Origin: Myxococcales bacterium UBA1660
GTDB taxonomy: Bacteria > Myxococcota_A > Polyangia > Polyangiales > Houyiibacteriaceae
NCBI GenBank assembly: GCA_002320815.1
Contig: DCLA01000045.1
Coordinates: 64,681 to 128,680, forward strand
Reading direction: 5' to 3'
Length of the DNA stretch: 64,000 nucleotides
The translations under genes were made by a program, and so were the position numbers. Each line of letters begins with the position of its first letter. Within the stretch, counting starts at the first letter, position 1. The notes below the pieces were generated by a model. The model ran no database searches and had not been told where the DNA came from. It worked only from the letters and a program-made list of their open reading frames with translations. Of the stretch, positions 42,313-52,178 are shown piece after piece.

Positions 42313-44850
42313 ATGAGCTCCCCCGACGCCAGCGCTTCGCTCGTGGACCGCCTCCCGCCGGTGGGCGCGAAGCTCGACGCCGACGCGCTCCTAGAGCGCT
42401 TCCTCGAGTACACCATGGACCGGGGCATCGAGCTCTACCCCGCCCAGGAGGAGGCCATCCTCGAGCTCTTCGACGGCAAGAACGTCATCCTGGCGACGCC
42501 GACCGGGTCGGGGAAGTCGCTGGTGGCCCTGGCTCTGTGCTTCAAGGCCCTCGCCGAGAACAAGACGGCCTTCTACACCGCGCCCATCAAGGCCTTGGTG
42601 AACGAGAAGTTCTTCGACCTCTGCCAGGTCCTCGGCGGCGACAACGTGGGCCTGATGACTGGCGACGCCGCGGTGAACGCGGACGCGCCGGTGGTCTGCG
42701 CCACCGCCGAGATCGTGGCCTCGATGGCGCTCCGGGAGGGGACGCGGGCCGACGTCGACTACGTGGTGATGGACGAGTTCCACTTCTACTCGGACCACGA
42801 CCGGGGCAACGCCTGGCAGATCCCGCTGCTCACGCTGGAGCAGACGAAGTTCCTGCTGATGAGCGCGACCCTCGGGGACACCACCTTCTTCGAGGAGTCG
42901 ATGACCGAGCTCAACGGCGCGCCCACCGCGCTGGTGAAGACCGACGAGCGCCCGGTGCCCCTCGACTTCGAGTACCGCCTGACGCCGATCCACGAGACCA
43001 TCGACGAGCTCCTGAAGGACGGCCGCGTCCCGATCTACATCGTCCACTTCACCCAGCGCGCCGCCGCCGAGCAGGCCCAGGCGCTGATGAGCGTCGACTT
43101 CCTCAGCAAGGAGGAGAAGAAGGCGATCAAGGAGGTGATGCGCGGGTACCGGTTGGACAGCCCCTTCGGCAAGGAGCTCCGACGCTGGCTGCCCCACGGG
43201 GTCGGCGTGCACCACGCGGGCATGCTGCCCAAGTACCGGCTCTTGGTGGAGCGGCTGGCCCAGCGGGGGATGCTGCGCATCATCTGCGGGACGGATACCC
43301 TCGGCGTGGGCGTGAACGTGCCCATCCGCACCGTGCTCTTCACCCAGCTCTGCAAGTACGACGGCAAGAAGACCGCGGTGCTCAGCGTGCGGGACTTCAA
43401 GCAGATCGCCGGGCGCGCGGGCCGGAAGGGCTACGACGATCACGGCTCGGTGGTGGCCCAGGCGCCCAACCACATGATCGAGAACCACAAGGCGCGCCTC
43501 AAGGCCGGCGACGACCCCAAGAAGCTCCGCAAGATCAAGAAGTCCAAGCCGCCCGAGCGCGGCTACGCGCACTTCGACGAGGAGACCTTCGAGAAGCTGC
43601 AGACCTCCGAGCCCGAGCGGCTGGTGAGCCGCTTCGAGGTGGACACCGCGATGGTGCTCAACGTGCTGAGCCGCCAGAGCCCGGAGGACGCCAAGCCCCG
43701 GGCCGGCTGCGACGGGCTCCGCCAGCTCATCGAGCGCAGCCACGAGGCCCGGAAGCACAAGTTCCGGCACGGCCGGCGCGCGCTGCAGATCCTGCGCTCG
43801 CTGCGGGACGCGGGGATCGTGGAGATCACCGCCGAAGGCGCGCGGCCCAGCGTGAACCTCCAGGAGGACTTCTCCTTGAACCAGTCCCAGAGCCTCTGGG
43901 TGGTCGAAGCCCTGGAGACGCTGGACCGCGAAGACCCCGACTACCCCCTCGACGTGCTGAGCTTCGTGGAGGCCACCCTGGAGAACCCGGGCGCCGTGCT
44001 CCGTCGTCAGCTCGACACCCTCAAGGGCCGCGCCCTCGACGCCATGAAGGCCGAGGGCATGGAGTACGAGGAGCGCATGGCGAAGCTCGAAGAGGTCGTG
44101 CTTCCCCAGCCGCGGGCGGACCTCATCTACGCCACCTTCGACGTCTTCGCCGAGCACCACCCCTGGGTCTCCCGGGCGGACTCGCTGAGCCCGAAGAGCA
44201 TCGCCCGCGACCTCTTCGAGCAGGGCATGACCTTCAACGAGTACATCAAGGAGTACGGCCTGGCCCGCTCCGAGGGCGTGCTCCTGCGCTACCTCTCCAA
44301 CGCCTACAAGGCGTTGATCCAGACGGTGCCCGAGGCGGTGAAGACCGACGAGCTCTACGATCTCGAGGAGTGGCTCAAGAGCACCGTGAAGTCGGTGGAC
44401 TCCAGCCTCATCGACGAGTGGGAGCGGCTCACCGACCCGGAGACCTTCGCGCAGAAGCTCGCCGAGCCGGACGCGCCCCCCGAGGCCCACGACATCACCA
44501 GCAACCGCCGAGCGTTCACGGTCATGGTGCGCAACGCGGTCTGGCGCGCGGTGCAGGCCATCGCCCGCCGGGATCCGGAGCGGCTCGCCGAGCTGGTCAC
44601 CGGGACCCCGGAGGACCTCGGCGAGCGGGTGGAGGCGTACTTCGCCGAGCACGAGCGGCTCTTGGTGGATCCCGAGGCTCGCTCCCCCAAGCACCTGCGG
44701 CTGGAGACCGAGGGCGAGCGCTGGGCCATCGACCAGACCCTCAGCGATCCGGCCGACCACCACGACTGGCACCTGCAGCTCACCGTCGACCTCGAGGCCT
44801 CCCGGGACGCCCGGGAGCCGGTCCTCGAGTGGGTCGCCCTGGGGAGCTGA
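42313..44850 (+). CDS. DEAD/DEAH-box helicase with DUF3516 C-terminus
   Basis: 845 aa superfamily 2 helicase. Motif I 'ATPTGSGKS' (61-69), Ia 'APIKALVNEKF', II 'DEFH' (154-157), III 'MSATLGD', and in the second RecA domain 'CGTDTLGVGVNVP' (V) and 'QIAGRAGRKGYDDHGSV' (VI) make it a Ski2-like helicase. The about 400-residue C-terminal part fits the DUF3516 extension of a widespread bacterial subfamily with unknown substrate, probably RNA. All ATPase motifs are intact. It is convergent with the SRPBCC gene. Confidence 0.93.
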   Translation: MSSPDASASLVDRLPPVGAKLDADALLERFLEYTMDRGIELYPAQEEAILELFDGKNVILATPTGSGKSLVALALCFKALAENKTAFYTAPIKALVNEKFFDLCQVLGGDNVGLMTGDAAVNADAPVVCATAEIVASMALREGTRADVDYVVMDEFHFYSDHDRGNAWQIPLLTLEQTKFLLMSATLGDTTFFEESMTELNGAPTALVKTDERPVPLDFEYRLTPIHETIDELLKDGRVPIYIVHFTQRAAAEQAQALMSVDFLSKEEKKAIKEVMRGYRLDSPFGKELRRWLPHGVGVHHAGMLPKYRLLVERLAQRGMLRIICGTDTLGVGVNVPIRTVLFTQLCKYDGKKTAVLSVRDFKQIAGRAGRKGYDDHGSVVAQAPNHMIENHKARLKAGDDPKKLRKIKKSKPPERGYAHFDEETFEKLQTSEPERLVSRFEVDTAMVLNVLSRQSPEDAKPRAGCDGLRQLIERSHEARKHKFRHGRRALQILRSLRDAGIVEITAEGARPSVNLQEDFSLNQSQSLWVVEALETLDREDPDYPLDVLSFVEATLENPGAVLRRQLDTLKGRALDAMKAEGMEYEERMAKLEEVVLPQPRADLIYATFDVFAEHHPWVSRADSLSPKSIARDLFEQGMTFNEYIKEYGLARSEGVLLRYLSNAYKALIQTVPEAVKTDELYDLEEWLKSTVKSVDSSLIDEWERLTDPETFAQKLAEPDAPPEAHDITSNRRAFTVMVRNAVWRAVQAIARRDPERLAELVTGTPEDLGERVEAYFAEHERLLVDPEARSPKHLRLETEGERWAIDQTLSDPADHHDWHLQLTVDLEASRDAREPVLEWVALGS

Positions 44851-44868
44851 GCCAGCCTCGGGTCGCGG

Positions 44869-45423
44869 TCAGTCTCCGGTCGCCCGGGCCACGCCCTCGA
44901 GCTTGGCCAGGCCCCGCTCGAAGTCGCCACCGATGGCGGTGTCCATGTCGAAGAAGAGGCTGACGACCTTGCCGCCCAGATCGTTCTCGCCCTCCATGGC
45001 CCAGGTGACCTCGGTCATCTCGCCGGCGGGCTCGAGGGTGAGGACCACATCCGCTTCGCTGGCGAAGGGCTCGGTGAACTCCAGCGCGTAGCGCACCTCC
45101 CGGGGCGCGATCGACACGACGGTCATCTTGCCCGCGCCGGCCTCCTCGCTGGCCCAGGTGTACCAGGCGCCCTCCCCGGCGGCGGGGTCGGAGAACTCCA
45201 GGGTCATGTTCGGGTCGATGTCCGCCCAGGGGTTCCACTCCGACCACCGACGCAGGTCGGTGAGGTGCGGAGTGATCTGGGCTTCGGTGGCCGGGATGGG
45301 CCGGGTCCGCTCGATCCGGTAGGTCCCCGGCTGGGCGGCGGCGAGCGCCAGCACGAGCGCGACCGCGCCCACCAAGGTCCCCAGGCATCCCCAGAAGATC
45401 CGCTTCCTCGTCACGAAGGCCAT
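44869..45423 (-). CDS. SRPBCC (polyketide cyclase-like) membrane-anchored protein
   Basis: 184 aa from the ATG at 45423. One N-terminal helix ('GTLVGAVALVLALAAAQPG') anchors a START/SRPBCC domain: 'ERTRPIPATEAQITPHLTD' followed by 'WSEWNPWADIDPNMTLEF', the alternating strands and 'VTWAMEGENDLGGKVVSLFFDMD', typical of polyketide_cyc2-type proteins. These bind hydrophobic ligands; the ligand here is unknown. Longer upstream frames have no family similarity. Confidence 0.88.
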   Translation of the reverse strand: MAFVTRKRIFWGCLGTLVGAVALVLALAAAQPGTYRIERTRPIPATEAQITPHLTDLRRWSEWNPWADIDPNMTLEFSDPAAGEGAWYTWASEEAGAGKMTVVSIAPREVRYALEFTEPFASEADVVLTLEPAGEMTEVTWAMEGENDLGGKVVSLFFDMDTAIGGDFERGLAKLEGVARATGD

Positions 45424-45528
45424 CGGCGGAGGGTATCCGGCCGCGATTGGGGTCTCCAGTCCCGAGCGAACCGCTTCGCCGCGGACCGCGGCCCCCACCG
45501 GCACCCACAATTCTCGGGCGGGATGGTG

Positions 45529-45542
45529 GGCACGAACTTCGC
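45529..45542 (+). promoter_or_regulatory. Possible sigma-54-type promoter
   Basis: GG (45529-45530) and GC (45541-45542) are separated by exactly ten bases in the setting GGGCACG-AACT-TCGCA, about 95 bases before the MopE-type gene. Two positions differ from the TGGCACG-N4-TTGCW consensus, so support is weak. Confidence 0.25.
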
Positions 45543-45637
45543 ACTCCAGTACCTTGCATGTCTCCGCCGGGGACCTCAGACCTCGGCCCGCCGGGGTCGG
45601 CCCACCCCGACGACCACCTCCCCTCTTCGAGCACGCC

Positions 45638-47725
45638 ATGAACCGACGCGCGTCCACCTTTCTTTCGACCTTCACCCTCCTCCTCCTCGCGGCCTGCGAC
45701 TGCGGCTCCGAATCCGGCGCCCCCTGCGAGACCAGCGCCGACTGTGACTCGGGCGGCAGCTGCATCGACGGGACCTGTACCCCGCCCGACGACGTCGGCG
45801 GTCCGTGCAACACCTCCGCCGACTGCGACGACGGGTTCACCTGCATCGACGACACCTGCGTCCGGCGCACCGAACCCGGCTGCACCGACGTCGACGGCGA
45901 CGGCTACGGCGAGGGGTGCGCAGCGGGCCCCGACTGCGACGACACCAACCGCGTCCAGACCGGCACCGAGATCTGCGACGGGATGGACAACGACTGCGAC
46001 GGCGTGATGGACAACGGCGTCCTCGGGCCCTGCGGCGACTGCAACCCGCTCTGCACCGCGGAGGGCTTCGGGCCGCCGATGGGCATGCCCTGGGATCCCG
46101 AGGGCACCATGAGCGACGACGAGTCCGACGGGGTCGGCGTCGACGACGACGGCGCGCTCGTGCTCGACTCGCGCCGGGTGAACACCGACTTCATCTGGGT
46201 GGCCAACACCACCGAGGGCTCGGTCTCGCGCTTCAGCACCACCGCGCCCTACGCCGAGACCGGCCGCTACTTCGTCGGTCCGGCCACCAACGCCGGCGCC
46301 TACTTCGCGGGCAACGACCCGTCGCGGACCAGCGTGAACTCCAGCGGTGACGCCTTCATCGGCAACCGCAACGGCAACGAGCTGACCCGGATCTCGGTCC
46401 TGGGGACCGAGTGCCCGGACTCCAACACCGACGGCTCGATCACCACGTCCCAGGACCTGAACGGCGACGGGATCATCAGCACCAACCTCGCCGACGGCGA
46501 GATGCTCCCCTGGGGCGAAGACGACTGCGTGCTCTGGCACAAGACCCTCGACGACGCCCTGCCCGGCGAGAACCTGATCCGCGCCGTGGCCGCCCAGGAC
46601 GTGGACGGTCTGGACGGCGAGATCCTGGAGTACGTCTGGGTCGGCGGTCACCGCACCCGCACCGTGGCCAAGCTCGACGGCCGGACCGGTGACGTGCTCC
46701 TGACCACCCCGTCCCCCGTGCCCACCTACGGCTTCGCCTTGGACGGCGCGGGCCAGCTCTGGATCAGCGGTCTCGGCGAGCAGGCCATCGGTCGGGTCGA
46801 CACGATCCGCTGCCGGGACGCCGCCTCCTGCGGCACCGACTGGTGCATCGCCCCCAACGCCGAAGCCGCCGACTGCGACGGCGCGGTGAAGGCGGTCATC
46901 CCCACCGCGCACCTGCCCTACGGCATCACCGTCGACTTCAACCAGCGCGTCTGGATCGGTGGCCACGACGGCAGCGGCTCCCGCTACGCCCGCTACGATC
47001 CCGCGGCCGCGGCCGGCTCGCGTTGGATCAACGTGCTCCAGGGCACCCCCGGCCGGCTCCACGGCATCGCCGCCGACGCCAACGGCTTCATCTGGGGCGC
47101 TCTGCAGCAGAGCGGCATCATCCGCATCGACGCCGACGATCCCAACAGCCGCATCGTGGTCCCCGGCACCGAGGGCCCGGCGAACAAGGGCATGGCCATC
47201 GACGCGCAGGGCAAGGTCTGGTGCATCACCCAGAACAACTACGCGACGGTGATCACCCCCGGCCCGACCCTCGACGCGAACACCGTCGAGACCCCGGTCG
47301 CCACCAGCATGGTGGGCAACTACACCTACTCGGACATGACCGGGCTCCAGCTTCGGTTGGCCACCAATCCGCGCGGGTTCTACCGGCACGTCTTCGAGGC
47401 CTGCGCCGACGGCGGTGAGCTCTCCTGGGGCGACGTCGTCTTCGACGCCGACATCCCCGACGGCACGAGCGTGAGCTTCCGGGTGAAGACCGCGGAGACC
47501 CGGGACGGCCTCGCCGCCGCGGAGTGGATCGCGGTCGGCGCCGCCCCGCCCGGCACCTCGCCGATGTCGATCGCCGACGCGCTCATGGCCGCCGGCGTGA
47601 CGCCGCTGCGCTTCCTGATGCTGGAGGTCGCCCTCCGCGCCGAGCGCAGCAGCACCACCACCGTGATCACCCCGCGGGTCAGCTCGGTGAACGTGACCCA
47701 CACCTGCGACCCCATCGTCGACTGA
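45638..47725 (+). CDS. MopE-type Cys/Asp-rich lipoprotein with beta-propeller-like domain
   Basis: 695 aa from the ATG at 45638. The signal peptide ends 'LLLLAACDCG' (lipobox). Two Cys-rich 'CNTSADCDDGFTCIDDTC' units precede a MopE-type metal-binding signature 'DVDGDGYGEGC...CDDTN', 'EICDGMDNDCDGVMDNG' (about residues 80-125). The remaining about 560 residues look like an NHL/SMP-30-like propeller ('TYGFALDGAGQLWISGLGEQAIGRVD', 'LPYGITVDFNQRVWIGG', 'GIAADANGFIWGAL'), with a beta-sandwich end. Such proteins sit on the outer surface of Myxococcota. No enzyme residues can be assigned. Confidence 0.87.
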   Translation: MNRRASTFLSTFTLLLLAACDCGSESGAPCETSADCDSGGSCIDGTCTPPDDVGGPCNTSADCDDGFTCIDDTCVRRTEPGCTDVDGDGYGEGCAAGPDCDDTNRVQTGTEICDGMDNDCDGVMDNGVLGPCGDCNPLCTAEGFGPPMGMPWDPEGTMSDDESDGVGVDDDGALVLDSRRVNTDFIWVANTTEGSVSRFSTTAPYAETGRYFVGPATNAGAYFAGNDPSRTSVNSSGDAFIGNRNGNELTRISVLGTECPDSNTDGSITTSQDLNGDGIISTNLADGEMLPWGEDDCVLWHKTLDDALPGENLIRAVAAQDVDGLDGEILEYVWVGGHRTRTVAKLDGRTGDVLLTTPSPVPTYGFALDGAGQLWISGLGEQAIGRVDTIRCRDAASCGTDWCIAPNAEAADCDGAVKAVIPTAHLPYGITVDFNQRVWIGGHDGSGSRYARYDPAAAAGSRWINVLQGTPGRLHGIAADANGFIWGALQQSGIIRIDADDPNSRIVVPGTEGPANKGMAIDAQGKVWCITQNNYATVITPGPTLDANTVETPVATSMVGNYTYSDMTGLQLRLATNPRGFYRHVFEACADGGELSWGDVVFDADIPDGTSVSFRVKTAETRDGLAAAEWIAVGAAPPGTSPMSIADALMAAGVTPLRFLMLEVALRAERSSTTTVITPRVSSVNVTHTCDPIVD

Positions 47726-47834
47726 TCCTTCCGACGGGGCGGCGGAGGTCGCCCCGTCGATGACGGGCCCCCGGGATGGGGGCGTGGTAGATTGGCCCGT
47801 TCGGCGCGGATAATTCCCGTCGCACCGCCCATCC

Positions 47835-50800
47835 ATGGACCCCGAGGAGCCCCGTCGCGACAGCTTGCCCGTACGCGCCCGGAAGCGGGCCGGCGCGGTG
47901 GTCCGCTCCAAGTGGGGCCGGCGGATCCTGGGGACCCTGCTCGCCGGCGTCCTGCTCCTGGTGGGCAGCGCGGTCTTCATCTCGCAGACCGAGTGGGGCG
48001 AGGAACGCATCCGGCAGCTCACGGTCGACGCGCTGGAGAGCGAGCTGGGCCTCGACGCGACCTTGGAGGACTTCGAGGTCGAGTGGGGTTGGCTGCCGCC
48101 CTCCCTGCGGGTGGAGGCCCAGGGCATCGACCTGGCCCACCCGACCGAGGGGACCCTGGTGACCGCCGAGTCCCTGGTGATTCGGCCCTCGCTGGGTGCC
48201 CTGGTCCGGGGCGAGGTCGATCTGCAGACCATCGAGCTCCACCGGCCGGCGGTGCGGCTGCGCATCGTCGATGGCGAACCGGTGAACCTGCCCACGCTCC
48301 CCGAGGGCGAGGGGGGCGGAGCGATCGAGCTGCCCTTCAGCCGACTGGTCATCAGCGACGCGTCGGTCGAGGTGGACGCCTCGCCGATCGTCCACGCGCG
48401 CGTCCACGGGATGGAGCTCGCCCTCGACGCCGACGGCAGCGAGGTGGTCTTCGACCTGGCGACCGCCGGCGGCACCGTCGAGCACTCCGCGGGGACGGAA
48501 GTGCTGGCGGCGCTCTCCGCGCGCGGCTCGGCGGACCTGGAGCGCTCCCTGACCCTCGACGACCTACGCCTGCGAACCCCCGACCTCGACCTGCGCGTCC
48601 AGGGGGGCGAGCTGGGCTTCGCCGGACCCCTGACCTACGGCGGCCACGTCGTGGGGAGCTTCGATGTCGCGCACCTGGCCGAGCTCCCCCTCGGCGTGGA
48701 GCTGCCGGCCCTGGAGGGCCGCTTGGCGATCGAGGCCGACGTGGAAATGGTCGATGGGCAGCCCCACGGGCGCGGGGTGGTCCAGGTCCTCGACGGTCGC
48801 ATCGACCATCGCTGGGGTCTCGGCGATTCGATCGCGCTGCAGATCGAGGCCAGCCCCGAGGCGATCCACCTGCTGGAGGGCAGCGAGGCCCGGCTGGTGA
48901 ACGGAGGCGGCACCGTCGGCCTCGAGGGCACCCTCCGGCTCGACCCCGAGGCCGGGTTCCCGGTGGAGGTGACGACCCGCATCGACATCCAGTTCGCCAA
49001 GCTCGTCGAACAGCTCGGGGTCACGCCGAACACGCCGGTGTGGTGGCCCCTCCAGGGCGAGGGGACCCTGACCGGCCGCCTGGACCCGCTGGGGTTCGAG
49101 GGGCCGATCACGCTCGACACCCGCGACTTCCTGGTCACCGCCGGGCCCCACCACGCCCGGCCGCGCGAGCGGATCATCGGGGTTCGCCGCGGTCGCATCC
49201 GCGGCACCTGGCGCATCGATCCCGAGGCGCTGACCTTCGCCGACGTGCTCCTCACCACCGCGGGCTCCCGGGTCCGGGTGCCGAGGATCCATCTCGGCTT
49301 CGACAACTCGTTCTACGCCGAAGCCCACGCGGAGGTCCTCGACCTCGCCGACGTCACGCCGCTGACCGACGCCATCGCGCTCGCCGGGGTCGGCACCGCG
49401 AACGTCTTCATCGGCCCGGACTTCGACGCGCCGAAGGTCCACGGCGACGCCACGCTGGCGGGGCTGGAGTTCGACTTCCTCCGGCTGGGCGACGTGAGCG
49501 CCGAGTTCCGACTCCGCGACGACTACCTCGGGGTGAACCTGAGCGACGTGCGCGGGACCAAGGCGGCGAGCGCGTATCGGGTGGAGACCCTGGCGATCGA
49601 TCTCACCGAGGGCGTGGAGGTCACCGGAGAGCTCCAGGCGTCTCGGCTGGCGCTGGCCGACGTCTATCACCTCTTCCAGCTCGACCGGGACGAACGCTTC
49701 GAGCCCTTCCAGGGCATGGCGCGGGGGCACATGGGGATCCACTTCACCTACGGGCGGCCGGGGTACGACCCCGGGGGGACCTTCGACGGCGCCATGGACT
49801 TCGAGCTCCTCAGCGCCGAGCTGGCGGGGTTCGCCTTCGACCGCGGTCGCTTCCAGGGCGCGCTCGACTGGCGCGACCTGAGCCGCGGTATCGACGGCGC
49901 GCAGGTGGTCATCGATCACTTCGGGCTCCGCAAGGAGGGTGGCTCGGTGGCCATCCAGGGCCGCATGGATCGAGGCACCGAGCTGGCGGTGACGGTGGCC
50001 GCCGACCAGATCGCCATCGCCCAGACCGAGGCCATCAGCGAGAGCCTCCCACTCCTCGGCGGCAGCTACTCGGTGCTGGGGACCGTGCGCGGCACCGCGG
50101 ACCTTCCGCGGATGGACCTCGACGTGACCATCACCGGGACGAGCTGGGGCGAGACGATCCTCGGCGACGCCCGCGCCTACGTTCGGCTCACCGACCCCAG
50201 CGATCCCTGGATCGTCGCGGCCCGGGAGTGGGAGGAGGTCCCCGAAGGGGAGCCGTGCGGCCACGCGCGCCACGGGCTGGCGCACGCCGACTGGTCGCCG
50301 GGCCCGCCCATCCGAACCCAGGACGGCTTCGTGCCCCGGTCGACCACGCCCCAGGCCTTCCTGGTCTGCGGCGAAGGCCTTGGCGGGCAGGTCGCGGTCG
50401 ACATGGCGCTCGGGTGGACCGACGTCTATCCGACCCGGGGGGTGATCGACATCCGCGGGATGGACCTCGCGCCCTTCATCCCCCGGAACATGGTCGCCGA
50501 CGGGTTCACCGGCGAGCTGGAGGCCCGCCTGGCGCTGACCGGGGGCGCGATGCTGGAGGACCGCTCGCTGGACGGCGAGCTCCGGGTGAGCCAGTTCCGC
50601 TTCACCACCGAGGCGCTGCAGGCCGGGGTGCCGGTGGGCGTGTGGACCGACGCCCCCATCGTCGTCGCGCTCCGCGACGGCGGCGCGGAGATCGAACGGC
50701 TCCGCCTGGTGAGCAACGCGAACTCGTCCTTCGAGGCCCGCGGGCGGGTGTCGCCCCGGGGGTACCTCGACCTGGCCCTGGACGGCGAGCTCAGCCTGGC

Positions 50801-52118
50801 GGTGATCGCGCTGCTGATGCCCAGCGTGGCCACCAGCGCCGGGTCGTTGCGGATGCACGTGGACGTCGGCGGACCGGTGGGCGATCCGGCGGTATACGGC
50901 GAAGCCCGGCTCCGCGGGGGGCGCTTCGCCTTCATGGAGGGCGGCAACGTGCGGGGTCTGCGCGGCGACGTGCGCTTCGACGCGCGGAACATCCTCTTCA
51001 CCGACTTCGAAGGCGACATCGGCGGCGGTCACCTGACCATGAGCGGCGCCGCCAACCTGGAGAACGCCGCCCTCACCCGCTACGCCTTCGACGCCCGGAT
51101 GCGCAACGCCAGCTTCGCGCCGGAAGAGGGGGTGCGCGTGGGCTTCGATGGCCAAGCGCGGCTGGCGTGGAGCCAGGGGCAGCGGCTCCCGGAGCTCACC
51201 GGCGCCATCCAGCTCGACCGGGTCAGCTACCAGCGCCCGCTGCAGCTCTCGCCGACCCTGGGTCAGCTCTACCGGCCCCAGGTGGCGCAGGTCGACCGCT
51301 ACGATCCCGAGGAGGACAACCTCTCCCTCGACGTGCGGGTGGAGACCCGGTCGCCCATCCGGGTCTCCAACAACCTCCTGGACGTCACCCTCGACGTGGA
51401 CGACGCCGAGCGCCCCTTCCGGATCGTGGGCACCGATCAGCGCTGGGGCGTGGTGGGCGACATCGATCTCCCGAGCGGGACGGTGCGCTTCCGGAACACC
51501 GAGCTCTCGGTGGTCGACGGCGCGATCACCTTCGACGATCCCACGCGCCTCGACCCGCACTTCGACGTCACCGCCATCACCGAGATCCGCCGCCAGGCGT
51601 CGACCGCCGATCTCACCGCGCCGGCCTGGCGGGTCAGCCTCCACGCCCACGGGACCATGGAGGCCTTTCGCATCGACGCCAGCTCGAACCCCTCGCTCTC
51701 GCAGGAGGACCTGATGCTCCTGCTCACGGTGGGGATGACCAGCGCCGAGGCCCAGCAGCTCCAGGCGGGGGACGTGGGCGGCACCGCCCTCGAGGCGCTG
51801 AGCGCGCTCTCCGGGGTGAACGAGGAGGTGACCTCGGCGGTGGGCATCATCGACGACTTCGCCGTGACCACCCGCTACTCGCCGGACACCGGGCGACCCG
51901 AGCCCATGCTCACGGTGGGCAAGCGCATCACCGAACGGGTACGGCTCAGCGCCGCCACCGGCCTCACCGGGGCCGAGCGAACCTTCCAGACCGGCCTGGA
52001 GATGCGCATGGGCGACCAGACCTCGATGCAGCTCAGCTACGACAACGTGAACCGGGAGTCGGCCTCGAACTTCGGCAACGTGGGCGTGGACTTCCATTGG
52101 CGGCTAGAGTTCGAGTGA
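47835..52118 (+). CDS. tamB: TamB/DUF490 translocation and assembly protein
   Basis: 1,427 aa. A basic N-terminus, one signal-anchor helix ('ILGTLLAGVLLLVGSAVFI') and a very long run of beta strands with 'DLQTIELHRPAVRLRI' as in AsmA-like proteins. The C-terminal about 350 residues fit the DUF490/TamB domain: 'GRFAFMEGGNVRGLRGDVRFDARNILF', 'VGDIDLPSGTVRFRNTELSVVDGAITFDDP', 'SLSQEDLMLLLTVGM', ending in Phe-x-Trp-x-Leu-Glu-Phe-Glu. TamB-like proteins bridge the envelope and move phospholipids to the outer membrane or help barrel assembly. No TamA/BamA-type gene is adjacent. Length is typical. Confidence 0.93.
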   Translation: MDPEEPRRDSLPVRARKRAGAVVRSKWGRRILGTLLAGVLLLVGSAVFISQTEWGEERIRQLTVDALESELGLDATLEDFEVEWGWLPPSLRVEAQGIDLAHPTEGTLVTAESLVIRPSLGALVRGEVDLQTIELHRPAVRLRIVDGEPVNLPTLPEGEGGGAIELPFSRLVISDASVEVDASPIVHARVHGMELALDADGSEVVFDLATAGGTVEHSAGTEVLAALSARGSADLERSLTLDDLRLRTPDLDLRVQGGELGFAGPLTYGGHVVGSFDVAHLAELPLGVELPALEGRLAIEADVEMVDGQPHGRGVVQVLDGRIDHRWGLGDSIALQIEASPEAIHLLEGSEARLVNGGGTVGLEGTLRLDPEAGFPVEVTTRIDIQFAKLVEQLGVTPNTPVWWPLQGEGTLTGRLDPLGFEGPITLDTRDFLVTAGPHHARPRERIIGVRRGRIRGTWRIDPEALTFADVLLTTAGSRVRVPRIHLGFDNSFYAEAHAEVLDLADVTPLTDAIALAGVGTANVFIGPDFDAPKVHGDATLAGLEFDFLRLGDVSAEFRLRDDYLGVNLSDVRGTKAASAYRVETLAIDLTEGVEVTGELQASRLALADVYHLFQLDRDERFEPFQGMARGHMGIHFTYGRPGYDPGGTFDGAMDFELLSAELAGFAFDRGRFQGALDWRDLSRGIDGAQVVIDHFGLRKEGGSVAIQGRMDRGTELAVTVAADQIAIAQTEAISESLPLLGGSYSVLGTVRGTADLPRMDLDVTITGTSWGETILGDARAYVRLTDPSDPWIVAAREWEEVPEGEPCGHARHGLAHADWSPGPPIRTQDGFVPRSTTPQAFLVCGEGLGGQVAVDMALGWTDVYPTRGVIDIRGMDLAPFIPRNMVADGFTGELEARLALTGGAMLEDRSLDGELRVSQFRFTTEALQAGVPVGVWTDAPIVVALRDGGAEIERLRLVSNANSSFEARGRVSPRGYLDLALDGELSLAVIALLMPSVATSAGSLRMHVDVGGPVGDPAVYGEARLRGGRFAFMEGGNVRGLRGDVRFDARNILFTDFEGDIGGGHLTMSGAANLENAALTRYAFDARMRNASFAPEEGVRVGFDGQARLAWSQGQRLPELTGAIQLDRVSYQRPLQLSPTLGQLYRPQVAQVDRYDPEEDNLSLDVRVETRSPIRVSNNLLDVTLDVDDAERPFRIVGTDQRWGVVGDIDLPSGTVRFRNTELSVVDGAITFDDPTRLDPHFDVTAITEIRRQASTADLTAPAWRVSLHAHGTMEAFRIDASSNPSLSQEDLMLLLTVGMTSAEAQQLQAGDVGGTALEALSALSGVNEEVTSAVGIIDDFAVTTRYSPDTGRPEPMLTVGKRITERVRLSAATGLTGAERTFQTGLEMRMGDQTSMQLSYDNVNRESASNFGNVGVDFHWRLEFE

Positions 52119-52178
52119 GGGCACGGTGCGCTCATTTGCCGCGTTGAGCCGCCGCTTCGCTCCTCTACTCTCGCCCCC

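Noticed and set aside
44780..48475. Long antisense frame across the SRPBCC and MopE-type genes
   Set aside because: Its product is low-complexity and motif-free, and it crosses three well-supported genes; GC3 shadow.
47792..52147. 1,400-residue alternative frame on the same strand as TamB
   Set aside because: It is Arg/Gly/Pro-rich with no domain pattern, while the other frame reads as TamB with a DUF490 end.
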